Assembly (NCBI GenBank): GCA_964499485.1
Contig: CAZCLF010000005.1
Location: 35,518 to 99,517 of the forward strand
Source of the DNA: Ga0074130 sp964499485
Lineage (GTDB): Bacteria > Pseudomonadota > Gammaproteobacteria > Burkholderiales > Rhodocyclaceae
Reading direction: 5' to 3'
Length of the DNA: 64,000 nucleotides
Shown: positions 8,730-16,795 of the stretch, piece by piece
How the letters are laid out: each line of letters begins with the position of its first letter
Position numbering within the stretch: the stretch's first letter is position 1
Made by a program: the position numbers and the translations under genes
Notes under the pieces: model-generated
The model's database searches: none
The model's input: only the letters and a program-made list of their open reading frames with translations
What the model was told of the DNA's origin: nothing

Positions 8730-10160
8730 ATGAACATTCTTTTCGCTACCTCTGAGATTGCACCCTGGGTTAAAACCGGGGGTCTAGGTGATGTGGCTGC
8801 TGCCTTGCCACCGGCCCTGCGTCGGGCGGGCATGGATGTACGCGTGCTGGTGCCTTTTTATCCTGCATTAGCAGCAGCCTTCCCAGATGCCCCCATCGTT
8901 GCCGAGCTACCCGCGACCGCGGGTGCCTTCCCCGGCGCAGCCTTGCGCAGTGCCACGGCGCCTGATGGCACACCCTTGTTGCTGTTGGATTGCATGGCCT
9001 GCTACACGCGCAGCGGCAACCCGTATCTCGGCAGCGACGGGCGCGACTGGCATGACAATGCGGTACGCTTCGGCTTGCTCTCCTATGTTGCGGCATTGCT
9101 CGCGAGCACCGCAAACCCGCTTGCTTGGGAGGTCGATGTGTTGCATTGCCACGACTGGCAAACGGCACTCGCGCCTGTGTACCTGCGCTATGTGCTGAAG
9201 CCTCGTGCAAAGTCAGTATTGACCATTCACAACCTTGCCTTTCAGGGTTTATTCGGCGCACATACTTTGCGTGAACTGGGCTTACCACCACAGGCCTGGA
9301 GCATGGAAGGCGTGGAGTACTACGGGCACCTCTCTTTTCTTAAAGGTGGGCTGCAGCATGCTGACCACATCACCACCGTCAGCCCAACCTATGCGCGCGA
9401 AATTCAAACGGATACCGATGGCATGGGGCTGGCTGGCTTGCTGCGGTATCGCAGCCATGTGCTGACCGGCATCCTGAACGGGATTGATACTGAGCAATGG
9501 GACCCCAGCATCGACCCGCATCTGCCCGTGCATTACAAGGCCAGCACACTGGCGCGCAAAGAGGAGCTCAAAAGTAAACTGCAACATACACTAGGGCTGG
9601 CTGCCACGAATGACCGCCCCTTGTTCGGTGTCGTGAGTCGCTTGTCTGGTCAAAAGGGACTGGATCTACTCTTGGCTTGTGCAGATGAACTGATTGCCTT
9701 GCCTGCGCAGCTGGTTGTCCTGGGCAGTGGCGATGCGGCACTGGAAAATGCCTTCCGAGAACTTGCCCTTCGCCATCCGGGGCAGGTTGCCGTCAAGATC
9801 GGTTTTGATGAAGGCCTGGCGCATTTGATCGAGGCAGGCATTGATGCCTTCATCATGCCATCGCGATTCGAGCCCTGCGGGCTGAACCAAATGTATAGCC
9901 TGCGCTATGGCACCCCGCCCATCGTACGCGCGACGGGTGGCCTCGCGGACACAGTGATTGATGCAGACGACAAGACATTGGGTAACGGCTTTGTATTTAG
10001 CCGGGCTGAGCCAGCCGAGCTGTTGGCAACGCTGCGCCGTGCTGCCGATATGTGGTCCCGTTCTCGCCTATGGCGCCAATTGCAGAAGAATGGCATGGCT
10101 GCTGATCACGGCTGGGATCAGCCAGCGCAGACCTATGTGAACCTCTACCGCGCTTTATAA
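8730..10160 (+). CDS. glgA: Glycogen synthase GlgA
   Basis: GT5 ADP-glucose:glycogen glucosyltransferase, elongating alpha-1,4-glucan. The 476-residue product has the N-terminal substrate motif APWVKTGGLGDV (KTGGL at residues 14-18). It also has the interdomain segment LTIHNLAFQGLFG and the C-terminal nucleotide-sugar motif MPSRFEPCGLNQMYSLRYGT. Length matches bacterial GlgA. It ends the glycogen cluster and is followed 11 bp later by folA. Confidence 0.96.
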   Translation: MNILFATSEIAPWVKTGGLGDVAAALPPALRRAGMDVRVLVPFYPALAAAFPDAPIVAELPATAGAFPGAALRSATAPDGTPLLLLDCMACYTRSGNPYLGSDGRDWHDNAVRFGLLSYVAALLASTANPLAWEVDVLHCHDWQTALAPVYLRYVLKPRAKSVLTIHNLAFQGLFGAHTLRELGLPPQAWSMEGVEYYGHLSFLKGGLQHADHITTVSPTYAREIQTDTDGMGLAGLLRYRSHVLTGILNGIDTEQWDPSIDPHLPVHYKASTLARKEELKSKLQHTLGLAATNDRPLFGVVSRLSGQKGLDLLLACADELIALPAQLVVLGSGDAALENAFRELALRHPGQVAVKIGFDEGLAHLIEAGIDAFIMPSRFEPCGLNQMYSLRYGTPPIVRATGGLADTVIDADDKTLGNGFVFSRAEPAELLATLRRAADMWSRSRLWRQLQKNGMAADHGWDQPAQTYVNLYRAL

Positions 10161-10171
10161 TCCAACACACT

Positions 10172-10687
10172 ATGTCTGAACACAATCCACAAATTATCCT
10201 CATCGCTTGCATCGCAGCGAATGGCATCATCGGTCGTACCGACAATGGCGCAGCCACTTTGCCTTGGCATCTGCCCGAAGATTTGAAGCACTTCCGCGAA
10301 CTCACCAACGGCCATGCTGTGGTGATGGGGCGTAAAACGTGGGAATCGCTGCCTGAGAAATTCCGGCCACTTCCGAATCGCCGCAATCTGGTCATCTCGC
10401 GCAATCCGGACTACGTCGCCCCCGGCGCGGAAGTTTTTGATTCCATCGCTAACGCCCATGCCGCTTGTCGGAATAGCGAAAAGTTCTTTGTTATTGGTGG
10501 CGCAGAGCTCTATACACAAGCCATCAAAGATGCGGATAGTCTGGAGCTGACTGAGTTACATCAACCCTTTGAAGGCGATACCACCTTCCCTGATTTCGAC
10601 CGCGATCAATGGCAGCAGGTTTTCCGTAGTTGCCACCGTAGTGAAACCGGCCTCGACTTCGACTTCGTTAGTTACGTGCGTCGTTGA
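10172..10687 (+). CDS. folA: Dihydrofolate reductase
   Basis: NADPH-dependent reduction of dihydrofolate to tetrahydrofolate. The 171-residue product has the chromosomal DHFR signature: IACIAANGIIGRTDNG, LPWHLPEDLKHFRELT with the catalytic acidic residue, and VVMGRKTWESLPEKFRPLPN. It lies 11 bp after glgA and its end overlaps the 3' end of the convergent OGT-like gene by 20 bp. A TATAAT at 10156-10161 lies only 10 bp before the ATG, too close to act as its promoter. Confidence 0.96.
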   Translation: MSEHNPQIILIACIAANGIIGRTDNGAATLPWHLPEDLKHFRELTNGHAVVMGRKTWESLPEKFRPLPNRRNLVISRNPDYVAPGAEVFDSIANAHAACRNSEKFFVIGGAELYTQAIKDADSLELTELHQPFEGDTTFPDFDRDQWQQVFRSCHRSETGLDFDFVSYVRR

Positions 10688-12821
10688 TACTGCCTGACCA
10701 CGCGGGGACATCAAAGTCCTCCGGGGGTAGGCCAGCTATGTGGCGTTCCCACATCATTGCATAGGCGGTTTCGATTTCACGAACACGCCGTTCTGGGCAG
10801 AACAGGTTGCTCTCTGCATAGTGAGCAACTTTCTCTCTCAGAGCGTTCCGCCATTCTGTATCTCTTGCCATCCGTACTACCAATCGCTTGTAGTCTGCGA
10901 CTGTCGAGGCAATCAATTCTTTGAGTCCGTGTGCTGCGAGCATGCTTGCTGCCACCCGTGATACAACCTGTGTGCCTGGAGCGGTGACAACAGGAACGCC
11001 TGCACCTAAAGCGTCAATTGTCGTTGTATGCCCGTTGTAGGCGAGCGTGTCGAGATGGATATCTACCAACTGGTAACGTGCCAAGTGTTCACGGTTTGGC
11101 TTCGGTGGAGCGAAAATTAAACGCTCCGGATTGACTCCATGTTCCAATGCCTCTGCGCACAGGTTAGCTCTTTGTTGTGGCACCTCCTCCAACAACCACA
11201 GCACCGCCTCCGGCAGCTCTTTTAGCAACGCCATCCACACTGAAAAACTACAGGGATCCAGTTTTTTTGGTCGATGTAATGCGCCCAGAATGAGCGCGTT
11301 TGTTGGCAGTCCGCAATCCACTCGCTGGGGCGCTCGCAATGGCTCTGGCATTTCGCAGTGATAAGAGCAGTTGGGAAGGTATGCAATGTGCTCATCCCAA
11401 AAATCACGTACTTCCGGTAAAAGAATAATGCGATCAAGCAGGGTGTAATCGATCCATGGCGCCCCTTGGGTCCCCATGAAATCCATATAGGAGATCTGGA
11501 TTGGTGCAGGTTTGAGTGCCATTACCGCAGGGCGTGCATTCAACATGTACCCAGACAGGTCAATGAGGATATCGATACCATCATTCACCATCATCTGCGC
11601 AATGGCGGCTGAAGGTAAATGGGCAACCTCCCTGAACACATCAACCCCATTTTTGACACGTAATCGCTCAGGGCTATCGTTGGGCTGATCCAGGCCATAG
11701 GCGAAAACATCGAAGCGTGAACGATCGTGCCGCGCGTAGATATTTCCCATCAGGCGGGCATTCGGGTGGGGCGAAAAGCACCCAGCTGCATAAGCAATCC
11801 TCAGTCGCTCTCGCCCAGTTCGGTGGTTGCGATGCAGTCGAATATCCGCCACCTCCCGTGATGTTCGGGCTGCAATCTGGCGACACACCTGACGTCTGAG
11901 CGCATCATTAACGGGATCCGGCATCCCCAAAGCCGTGTAAGCGGCCTCAGGAAAGTCGAGGGGGGGCGGACCCAACTTCCCATTCACGAGATCAGCGTAG
12001 CACTGAATATCTGCTGAATAATTGCCCCACTTACATATTGACTGGTCTTCATTCAATACAAATAAAAAGACACGTTCTGGACTTGGGTCCGAGTAGCCAG
12101 TTGCAACATCATGTACTAAAGGACTTTGGTAGGTGCTGACGAGTCCGGGTTCTGCGGCTAACGCTCTGAGCCGCTCACTATAGGCCTCTCTGATCTGGCC
12201 ATCAGCTGCAAGCGCTATCGACAACGCATATCGGGCGCGATGAAACTCTGCAGACAGTGCCAGCGCTTGTCTGAATGCATTTGCCGCTTCTTTGGGTTTT
12301 GCCAACCCCAGCAACAGGTCGCCCTGATTGAAACGTATCCAAGCATCTTGAGCGTAATGTGAGACGGCATCAGCCGCGGCCTCTTGAGCCTCCGCTTGAC
12401 GAGAAAGCTTTGCTAGCAGCAATGGGCGGTTACGCAAGGCACCATAATGCGACGAGCTTATTGCCAAGACTTTGTCGTAACAATGAAGTGCCGCGGCATG
12501 CTCGTTCAGTACCGACAACACAACCCCAGTATTGAACAAGCTGTCGGTATGTTCGCTATTTACTGACAAGGCAGCTTCACATGCCTTAAGTGCCTTTTTG
12601 GGTAACTGTAAGCGTAAGCAGATATCGCTAATACGATGCCATGCCTCAATATCTGCGGGGGATTGCTCGGTCAGTATTTGTAGTGCAGCAAGTGCATCTT
12701 CAAGTGCCCCCTGAGCATGCAATGTTCTTGCTGTTTCGCGAAGGGCCTGCTGATCTAGGCGATAGAATGGATGATCAGTTCGGGTATGCGCATAGTATGC
12801 GTCGTTCGTTTCAACAGTCAT
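10668..12821 (-). CDS. TPR protein with SPINDLY/OGT-type (GT41) glycosyltransferase domain
   Basis: A 717-residue protein. Residues about 15-260 are helical TPR repeats (for example ALEDALAALQILTEQSPADI and ALSVNSEHTDSLFNTGVVLS). The rest is a GT41 domain like O-GlcNAc transferase and SPINDLY. Hallmarks are RIAYAAGCFSPHPNARLMG, the acceptor-side motif LIDLSGYMLNARPAVMALKP, PIQISYMDFMGTQG and the donor-site motif HLDTLAYNGHTTTIDALGAG. GT41 proteins move GlcNAc or other sugars to Ser/Thr of proteins; the donor here is unknown. The ATG at 12821 is chosen because the longer frame would run into the divergent GT4 gene. It is divergent from the GT4 gene by 34 bp. No signal peptide, so it is cytoplasmic. 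Confidence 0.88.
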   Translation of the reverse strand: MTVETNDAYYAHTRTDHPFYRLDQQALRETARTLHAQGALEDALAALQILTEQSPADIEAWHRISDICLRLQLPKKALKACEAALSVNSEHTDSLFNTGVVLSVLNEHAAALHCYDKVLAISSSHYGALRNRPLLLAKLSRQAEAQEAAADAVSHYAQDAWIRFNQGDLLLGLAKPKEAANAFRQALALSAEFHRARYALSIALAADGQIREAYSERLRALAAEPGLVSTYQSPLVHDVATGYSDPSPERVFLFVLNEDQSICKWGNYSADIQCYADLVNGKLGPPPLDFPEAAYTALGMPDPVNDALRRQVCRQIAARTSREVADIRLHRNHRTGRERLRIAYAAGCFSPHPNARLMGNIYARHDRSRFDVFAYGLDQPNDSPERLRVKNGVDVFREVAHLPSAAIAQMMVNDGIDILIDLSGYMLNARPAVMALKPAPIQISYMDFMGTQGAPWIDYTLLDRIILLPEVRDFWDEHIAYLPNCSYHCEMPEPLRAPQRVDCGLPTNALILGALHRPKKLDPCSFSVWMALLKELPEAVLWLLEEVPQQRANLCAEALEHGVNPERLIFAPPKPNREHLARYQLVDIHLDTLAYNGHTTTIDALGAGVPVVTAPGTQVVSRVAASMLAAHGLKELIASTVADYKRLVVRMARDTEWRNALREKVAHYAESNLFCPERRVREIETAYAMMWERHIAGLPPEDFDVPAWSGSINDARN

Positions 12822-12855
12822 GGCAGCATGTTGCCACACTCCATTTTCTTTGCCT

Positions 12856-13839
12856 ATGTCAGCCCACACAATTCACGTCGTTGCCAGCCTACAAGGCCTA
12901 AGTGGCGCAGAAACGCATTCAGCATCACTCGTGCGCTGCCTCAATCAAGCGGGTGCAGATGTGGTCTTCTGGAGTGATCGCAGCAGCCCTATAGTGAATC
13001 AGTATCGTGCCCATGAGATACGTCCATTTGGGGGGGCGATGCCTCGTGGTGGCACGCTGATATTGGTTGGGGCTTATCTGAACTTGATGCCGTGGATTGC
13101 ACATGCTCGCCCACAGCGACTTGTGCTCGTGTGTATTAATTCTGACCCGGTTTCTTTCCAGCGCACACTCGGGATTTTGCGGCAACCAAGTCTGCCCGAT
13201 GTAGAGATCGTTTATGTCAGTTCCCGTTTACGCGACACCATGGGGCTACCGGGAATCATATGCCCGGAGATCATGGATATGGAAACCTTTTATCCTTGTG
13301 AAGACCAAGCAGAAGAAAACCGTATGGTCGTTGGGCGCCTCTCGCGAGACACTCCAGATAAGCATCACCCGGACGATCCGTCGCTCTACCGCCTACTCGT
13401 CCATGCTGGCTTCAATGTTCGCATCATGGGCGGGCTGTGTTTATCGGATACTTTAGAAAACACAGAGGGGGTCGATCTACTTCCAGCTGGAACAGTGCCG
13501 GCAGCTACCTTTCTACGAAGCCTAGATATCTTTTTCTACCGTACCAGCCCAAGCTGGAACGAACCGTCAGGTCGGGTTGTTATGGAAGCTCTTGCATGTG
13601 GACTACCCGTTGTAGCCCACGTCAGCGGGGGCTATACCGACTGGATCCGCAATGGCGAAAATGGCTTCGTCTTTCGCGAGCAAGAAGAAGCTTGGGAAAT
13701 TTTAACTACGCTCAAAGCACGGCCCGATATATGTAAAAGAATGCGTAGGGCGGCTCGAGAAACGGCCAATGAATTGGCCGGTCCCGCCGCACGCGATCAT
13801 TACATTTCGTGGCTCAAAAGCATCAAACCCTTTAACTAG
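12856..13839 (+). CDS. GT4-type glycosyltransferase
   Basis: A 327-residue glycosyltransferase of GT-B fold. The C-terminal half has the nucleotide-sugar binding pattern NEPSGRVVMEALACGLPVVA followed by SGGYTDWIRNGENGFVF, typical of GT4. The N-terminal domain starts IHVVASLQGLSGAETHSASL. The ATG at 12856 is chosen because it gives that normal N terminus and does not overlap the divergent gene; the frame is open upstream. It is divergent from the OGT-like gene and overlaps the end of the FecR-domain gene by 8 bp tail to tail. The acceptor is unknown; context suggests surface-protein or glycan modification. Confidence 0.85.
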   Translation: MSAHTIHVVASLQGLSGAETHSASLVRCLNQAGADVVFWSDRSSPIVNQYRAHEIRPFGGAMPRGGTLILVGAYLNLMPWIAHARPQRLVLVCINSDPVSFQRTLGILRQPSLPDVEIVYVSSRLRDTMGLPGIICPEIMDMETFYPCEDQAEENRMVVGRLSRDTPDKHHPDDPSLYRLLVHAGFNVRIMGGLCLSDTLENTEGVDLLPAGTVPAATFLRSLDIFFYRTSPSWNEPSGRVVMEALACGLPVVAHVSGGYTDWIRNGENGFVFREQEEAWEILTTLKARPDICKRMRRAARETANELAGPAARDHYISWLKSIKPFN

Positions 13840-15196
13840 AACTGGGTGGTGTAGTCGTCAGCGATTGCTGTTTGAAAGCAGCGGCGCCTGAGGTTACATC
13901 GCTACCGTCATTAATTTTATACACAATCCCGGCGTGGCTCGCATTCGAGCCTGCAAACAAGCCCTGCACCGAAGCGGTAGCTCCACTTCCCCCACCGGTG
14001 ACGGACCCTGACATTGAGAAAGTCGAGGAGCCCCATGTCGAACCACTGTACGAATAATTCGTTGAACCAGCTTGAACTGACAGATTCAATTGAACGTTGA
14101 CCGAGCCACTGCTATCGAATGCAGCTGTAAGACTGCCGCTCGTAACAGAAGCGGAACCGAGTGATGATGTCGGATTGGTATAGCCAATCAGGCTATACGT
14201 GCCGGTCATATTATGAATACCGGTAAAGTCTGTCGTTGGCTTGCCGACTACATAGTGCAGTGAACTCAGTGCCGTGCCTGAGTTATAAGACGCAGGACTC
14301 CATAAGCCCCAGCCAATCACGCCATCAAAGGAAAACGATCCAACCACCGTCTCAGCTTTGTAGATCGTTCCGGCATTAATCGCAGTGAGCTTAGAGGCCT
14401 CAGCGAATGTCGCGGTAACTGAGGAGTTGGAGCCAATATCGTGGGAGCTCGCACTGTCCTTATAAGTCCATGCAGCTGCATAACCTGAGCCAGATACTAA
14501 ATCGGGACCAAATAAACTCAGCGTCCCTGACGAGTTCCGATTTTCACTCGTTGAATAAGTCACGGCCGCCGGTTCAGTTGCAGCCGCAGGCGGTAACGCC
14601 GGCCGACTTTCCGTCCGCCGAGGTTGTGAGTTGTTTCCGGTCACAATGGCTGACTCACCACCCGCGACCGTCACACAACCGCCAGCATTACATACTTCAA
14701 TCGCACCTTCGCCAGTGGCGAGCGAAAGCTGACCATCTTGTCCGCCAGTGAAGCGCACTGCATATTCCGTCCCACGAATACCAATGGTGGCCACGGAGGT
14801 AGAAATGCGATAACTGTCTCGATTCGTACGGCCAACTAAGCCAGTAATTGTACGTAGCCCCCCTTTGATGAGGCTAAAGAAACCCCGCTCACCGCCATCG
14901 GACTTTCCTTCAAAACGGTAATCGTCGATCCGAAATTCGGTCTGCGGCTGGAGCGACAACATAGAGCCATCCGTGAAACGAATTTGCGCGCGTGCGCCAT
15001 CGCTGGTTCGGATAGTGTCGCCAGACTCGAGTGCGCTACCCTTCCCTAAGGGACGTTGCGAACCTGTTGCTGTTACCGCGACTACAGTCCCGGCCGCAAA
15101 CTCGACGCGGCCTGCGGCAGCATGCCCGATCAAAGGGTATGCTCCAGCAAGCGCCATCATGAGAATGGAATTTTTTAAGCGGAATTGAGGCTTCAT
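13832..15196 (-). CDS. Exported FecR-domain protein with TbpB-like C-terminal beta-barrel motif
   Basis: A 454-residue exported protein. Residues 1-27 form a Sec signal peptide (ILMMALAGAYPLIGHAAA) without a lipobox Cys. Residues about 45-170 are a FecR-type domain (GDTIRTSDGARAQIRFTDGS and VATIGIRGTEYAVRF). After a Pro/Ala linker, residues about 215-440 are Ser/Gly/Thr-rich and beta-predicted. They end with VQGLFAGSNASHAGIVYKI, which fits the G-x-F-x-G-x-x-A-x-x-x-G pattern of transferrin-binding-protein-like barrel domains carried by Slam cargo. It lies 19 bp downstream of a Slam-like gene on the same strand, so the two are probably co-transcribed. The FecR call is firm; the TbpB-like call is from one motif and moderate. 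Confidence 0.75.
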   Translation of the reverse strand: MKPQFRLKNSILMMALAGAYPLIGHAAAGRVEFAAGTVVAVTATGSQRPLGKGSALESGDTIRTSDGARAQIRFTDGSMLSLQPQTEFRIDDYRFEGKSDGGERGFFSLIKGGLRTITGLVGRTNRDSYRISTSVATIGIRGTEYAVRFTGGQDGQLSLATGEGAIEVCNAGGCVTVAGGESAIVTGNNSQPRRTESRPALPPAAATEPAAVTYSTSENRNSSGTLSLFGPDLVSGSGYAAAWTYKDSASSHDIGSNSSVTATFAEASKLTAINAGTIYKAETVVGSFSFDGVIGWGLWSPASYNSGTALSSLHYVVGKPTTDFTGIHNMTGTYSLIGYTNPTSSLGSASVTSGSLTAAFDSSGSVNVQLNLSVQAGSTNYSYSGSTWGSSTFSMSGSVTGGGSGATASVQGLFAGSNASHAGIVYKINDGSDVTSGAAAFKQQSLTTTPPSSS

Positions 15197-15215
15197 GTCT
15201 TTATCCTTGCTCAGC

Positions 15216-16538
15216 TTAGAACTCTTGCCTGAGAGTCAGTGAGACGGTGTCTCGTTCATATTGGTTAAAAGCCGTATTCGAGCGCTGATCTGTACGCGAA
15301 TACTGCCCCACCAGTTTGAGCGTTCTGTTCAGCGCATGGCTGATGCCTGCGCCAAAATTAAATTGCTTATCTTCCCGCTCCACCAAAAAGGTAGTGTCAA
15401 TCGCCTTGTGGTTCCGAATTTCGTAACCCAAATTAGTGAAGAGTGTTGTGTCGGTCCCCAATCGCATTTGGCCTCCCAATCGCAGCCCATAGCCATCGAG
15501 ATTAAGCGAGCGTGAAGTTGTATCGCGGTGCACGGACTCTTCAAGCATGTACACGCTTACGTAGCCCAACATGCCATTTCGGAGCGCATGTGCATAAGCC
15601 CCACCCCATACCCAGCGATTTGCGTCACGCGCAGGCTGGTGGGTATATGTCAGGTCGCTATACTGAACAAAAGCACTTACTTGATTACGCGCATCAATAT
15701 TGTTTTGCCACTGAGCAGTGAAGCCGAGTGCTTCACGGAAGCGCGAATTTTCAACGTGGGCAGAACTTGCCTGGCCACTTAAGGAGTAAACGTTTTTGTC
15801 TTCTTTGTAGACCAAACCAAGATTGGCATCTGCGGTTAGCAAGTCCACATCGCTGCGATCCTGATGCAAACGCTGCGATCCTGATGCGCCGGCTACGATC
15901 GCCAATTGCTTGTTTAACGGGGAGCGAACATTCACCCCTGCACCAACACTGCCAAACCAGTCACCCGTCGCACGGCTCGTGTTATTGAGCGTTAATGCGA
16001 GGCCGCCGAAAGACGGAATAGCGATTGCCGACTTGTCAGGGCCCGCATTGACATTCGTGTCGTACCCGAACGTAGCTTCAACGTAGCCAGCTACCTTGGT
16101 TTTTCCCTCATTTTCGAGGCGCTCTACGGCAACCAGAAGGTTATCAATACTTTTTTCAACATCCCCCGGCACACCCAAATTTTTGACCGCTTGCAACTCG
16201 TTGCGAGCGGATTCAGTTTCTCCTGTAGCGAGGTAAGCTCGGCCAATTTCGGCTCGAGCACGAGCGTTTTTAGGATCTTGGGCAAGAATACGTTCAAGGG
16301 CAAAGATGGCGCGCGTGTTTTGTCCGATCTCCAATGCGGCGAGGGCAAAGAGCAGATCAAAATTGACATCACCAGCACGTGTGCTTTCTTGCGGCTCAAG
16401 CAATGCGTAAGTAGCTTTAGCATCACCTGCTTGCATGAATTTTTGGGCTTGCTCTATCAGTGCGTCAGCAGCATGCGCTTGCTGCATGGATAGAGCGCAA
16501 GCGATAGCCAGCACGCCCATGCTTCTTTGGTACTTCAT
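15216..16538 (-). CDS. TPR-containing outer-membrane beta-barrel protein (Slam/DUF560-like)
   Basis: A 440-residue protein with a signal peptide (GVLAIACALSMQQAHA). A TPR-like periplasmic region follows at about residues 25-145 (for example ALERILAQDPKNARARAEIG and RAYLATGETESARNELQAVK). From residue 150 there is a beta-barrel that begins VAGYVEATFGYDTNVNAGPD. It ends in alternating strands with the C-terminal Phe (DTVSLTLRQEF) expected of BAM substrates. TPR plus a barrel of this size is the architecture of Slam, the type XI secretion outer-membrane protein. A strong GGGGGA Shine-Dalgarno precedes the ATG. The FecR/TbpB-like gene is 19 bp downstream. A 20-bp-period tandem repeat lies inside the barrel region (15851-15887). 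A generic TPR porin is the alternative. Confidence 0.75.
   Translation of the reverse strand: MKYQRSMGVLAIACALSMQQAHAADALIEQAQKFMQAGDAKATYALLEPQESTRAGDVNFDLLFALAALEIGQNTRAIFALERILAQDPKNARARAEIGRAYLATGETESARNELQAVKNLGVPGDVEKSIDNLLVAVERLENEGKTKVAGYVEATFGYDTNVNAGPDKSAIAIPSFGGLALTLNNTSRATGDWFGSVGAGVNVRSPLNKQLAIVAGASGSQRLHQDRSDVDLLTADANLGLVYKEDKNVYSLSGQASSAHVENSRFREALGFTAQWQNNIDARNQVSAFVQYSDLTYTHQPARDANRWVWGGAYAHALRNGMLGYVSVYMLEESVHRDTTSRSLNLDGYGLRLGGQMRLGTDTTLFTNLGYEIRNHKAIDTTFLVEREDKQFNFGAGISHALNRTLKLVGQYSRTDQRSNTAFNQYERDTVSLTLRQEF
15851..15887. repeat. Tandem duplication, 17-bp units with 20-bp period
   Basis: CGCTGCGATCCTGATGC occurs at 15851-15867 and again at 15871-15887, separated by AAA. 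The period of 20 is not a multiple of three, so the two copies are read in different frames within the outer-membrane protein gene. Gain or loss of a unit would shift the frame. Confidence 0.9.
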
Positions 16539-16795
16539 ACTCCCCCCTAGTAAATTCCCACTTACCAGAATTCTAGGGCATGTGGCGCCTCGCTAGCAAC
16601 CACTAGATGCATTCAGGCCCATAAATATGTGCCTAAAATCAAATATCTACGCTTGGTGAGCGAAAAGCCAAAATCACAAGCTTTGTGAGAAAAAGGCTGA
16701 CACACTCAAGCTTTTTGGTTTCCTTTTTCTCAGTTCCATAGCTATGTTGGGGCTCATGCACCACGGCAAGGCACAAACGACTGGCGGCGCACCAA

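Noticed and set aside
10156..10161. TATAAT as folA promoter
   Set aside because: It is only 10 bp before the ATG and lies at the end of glgA, with no -35 at proper distance.
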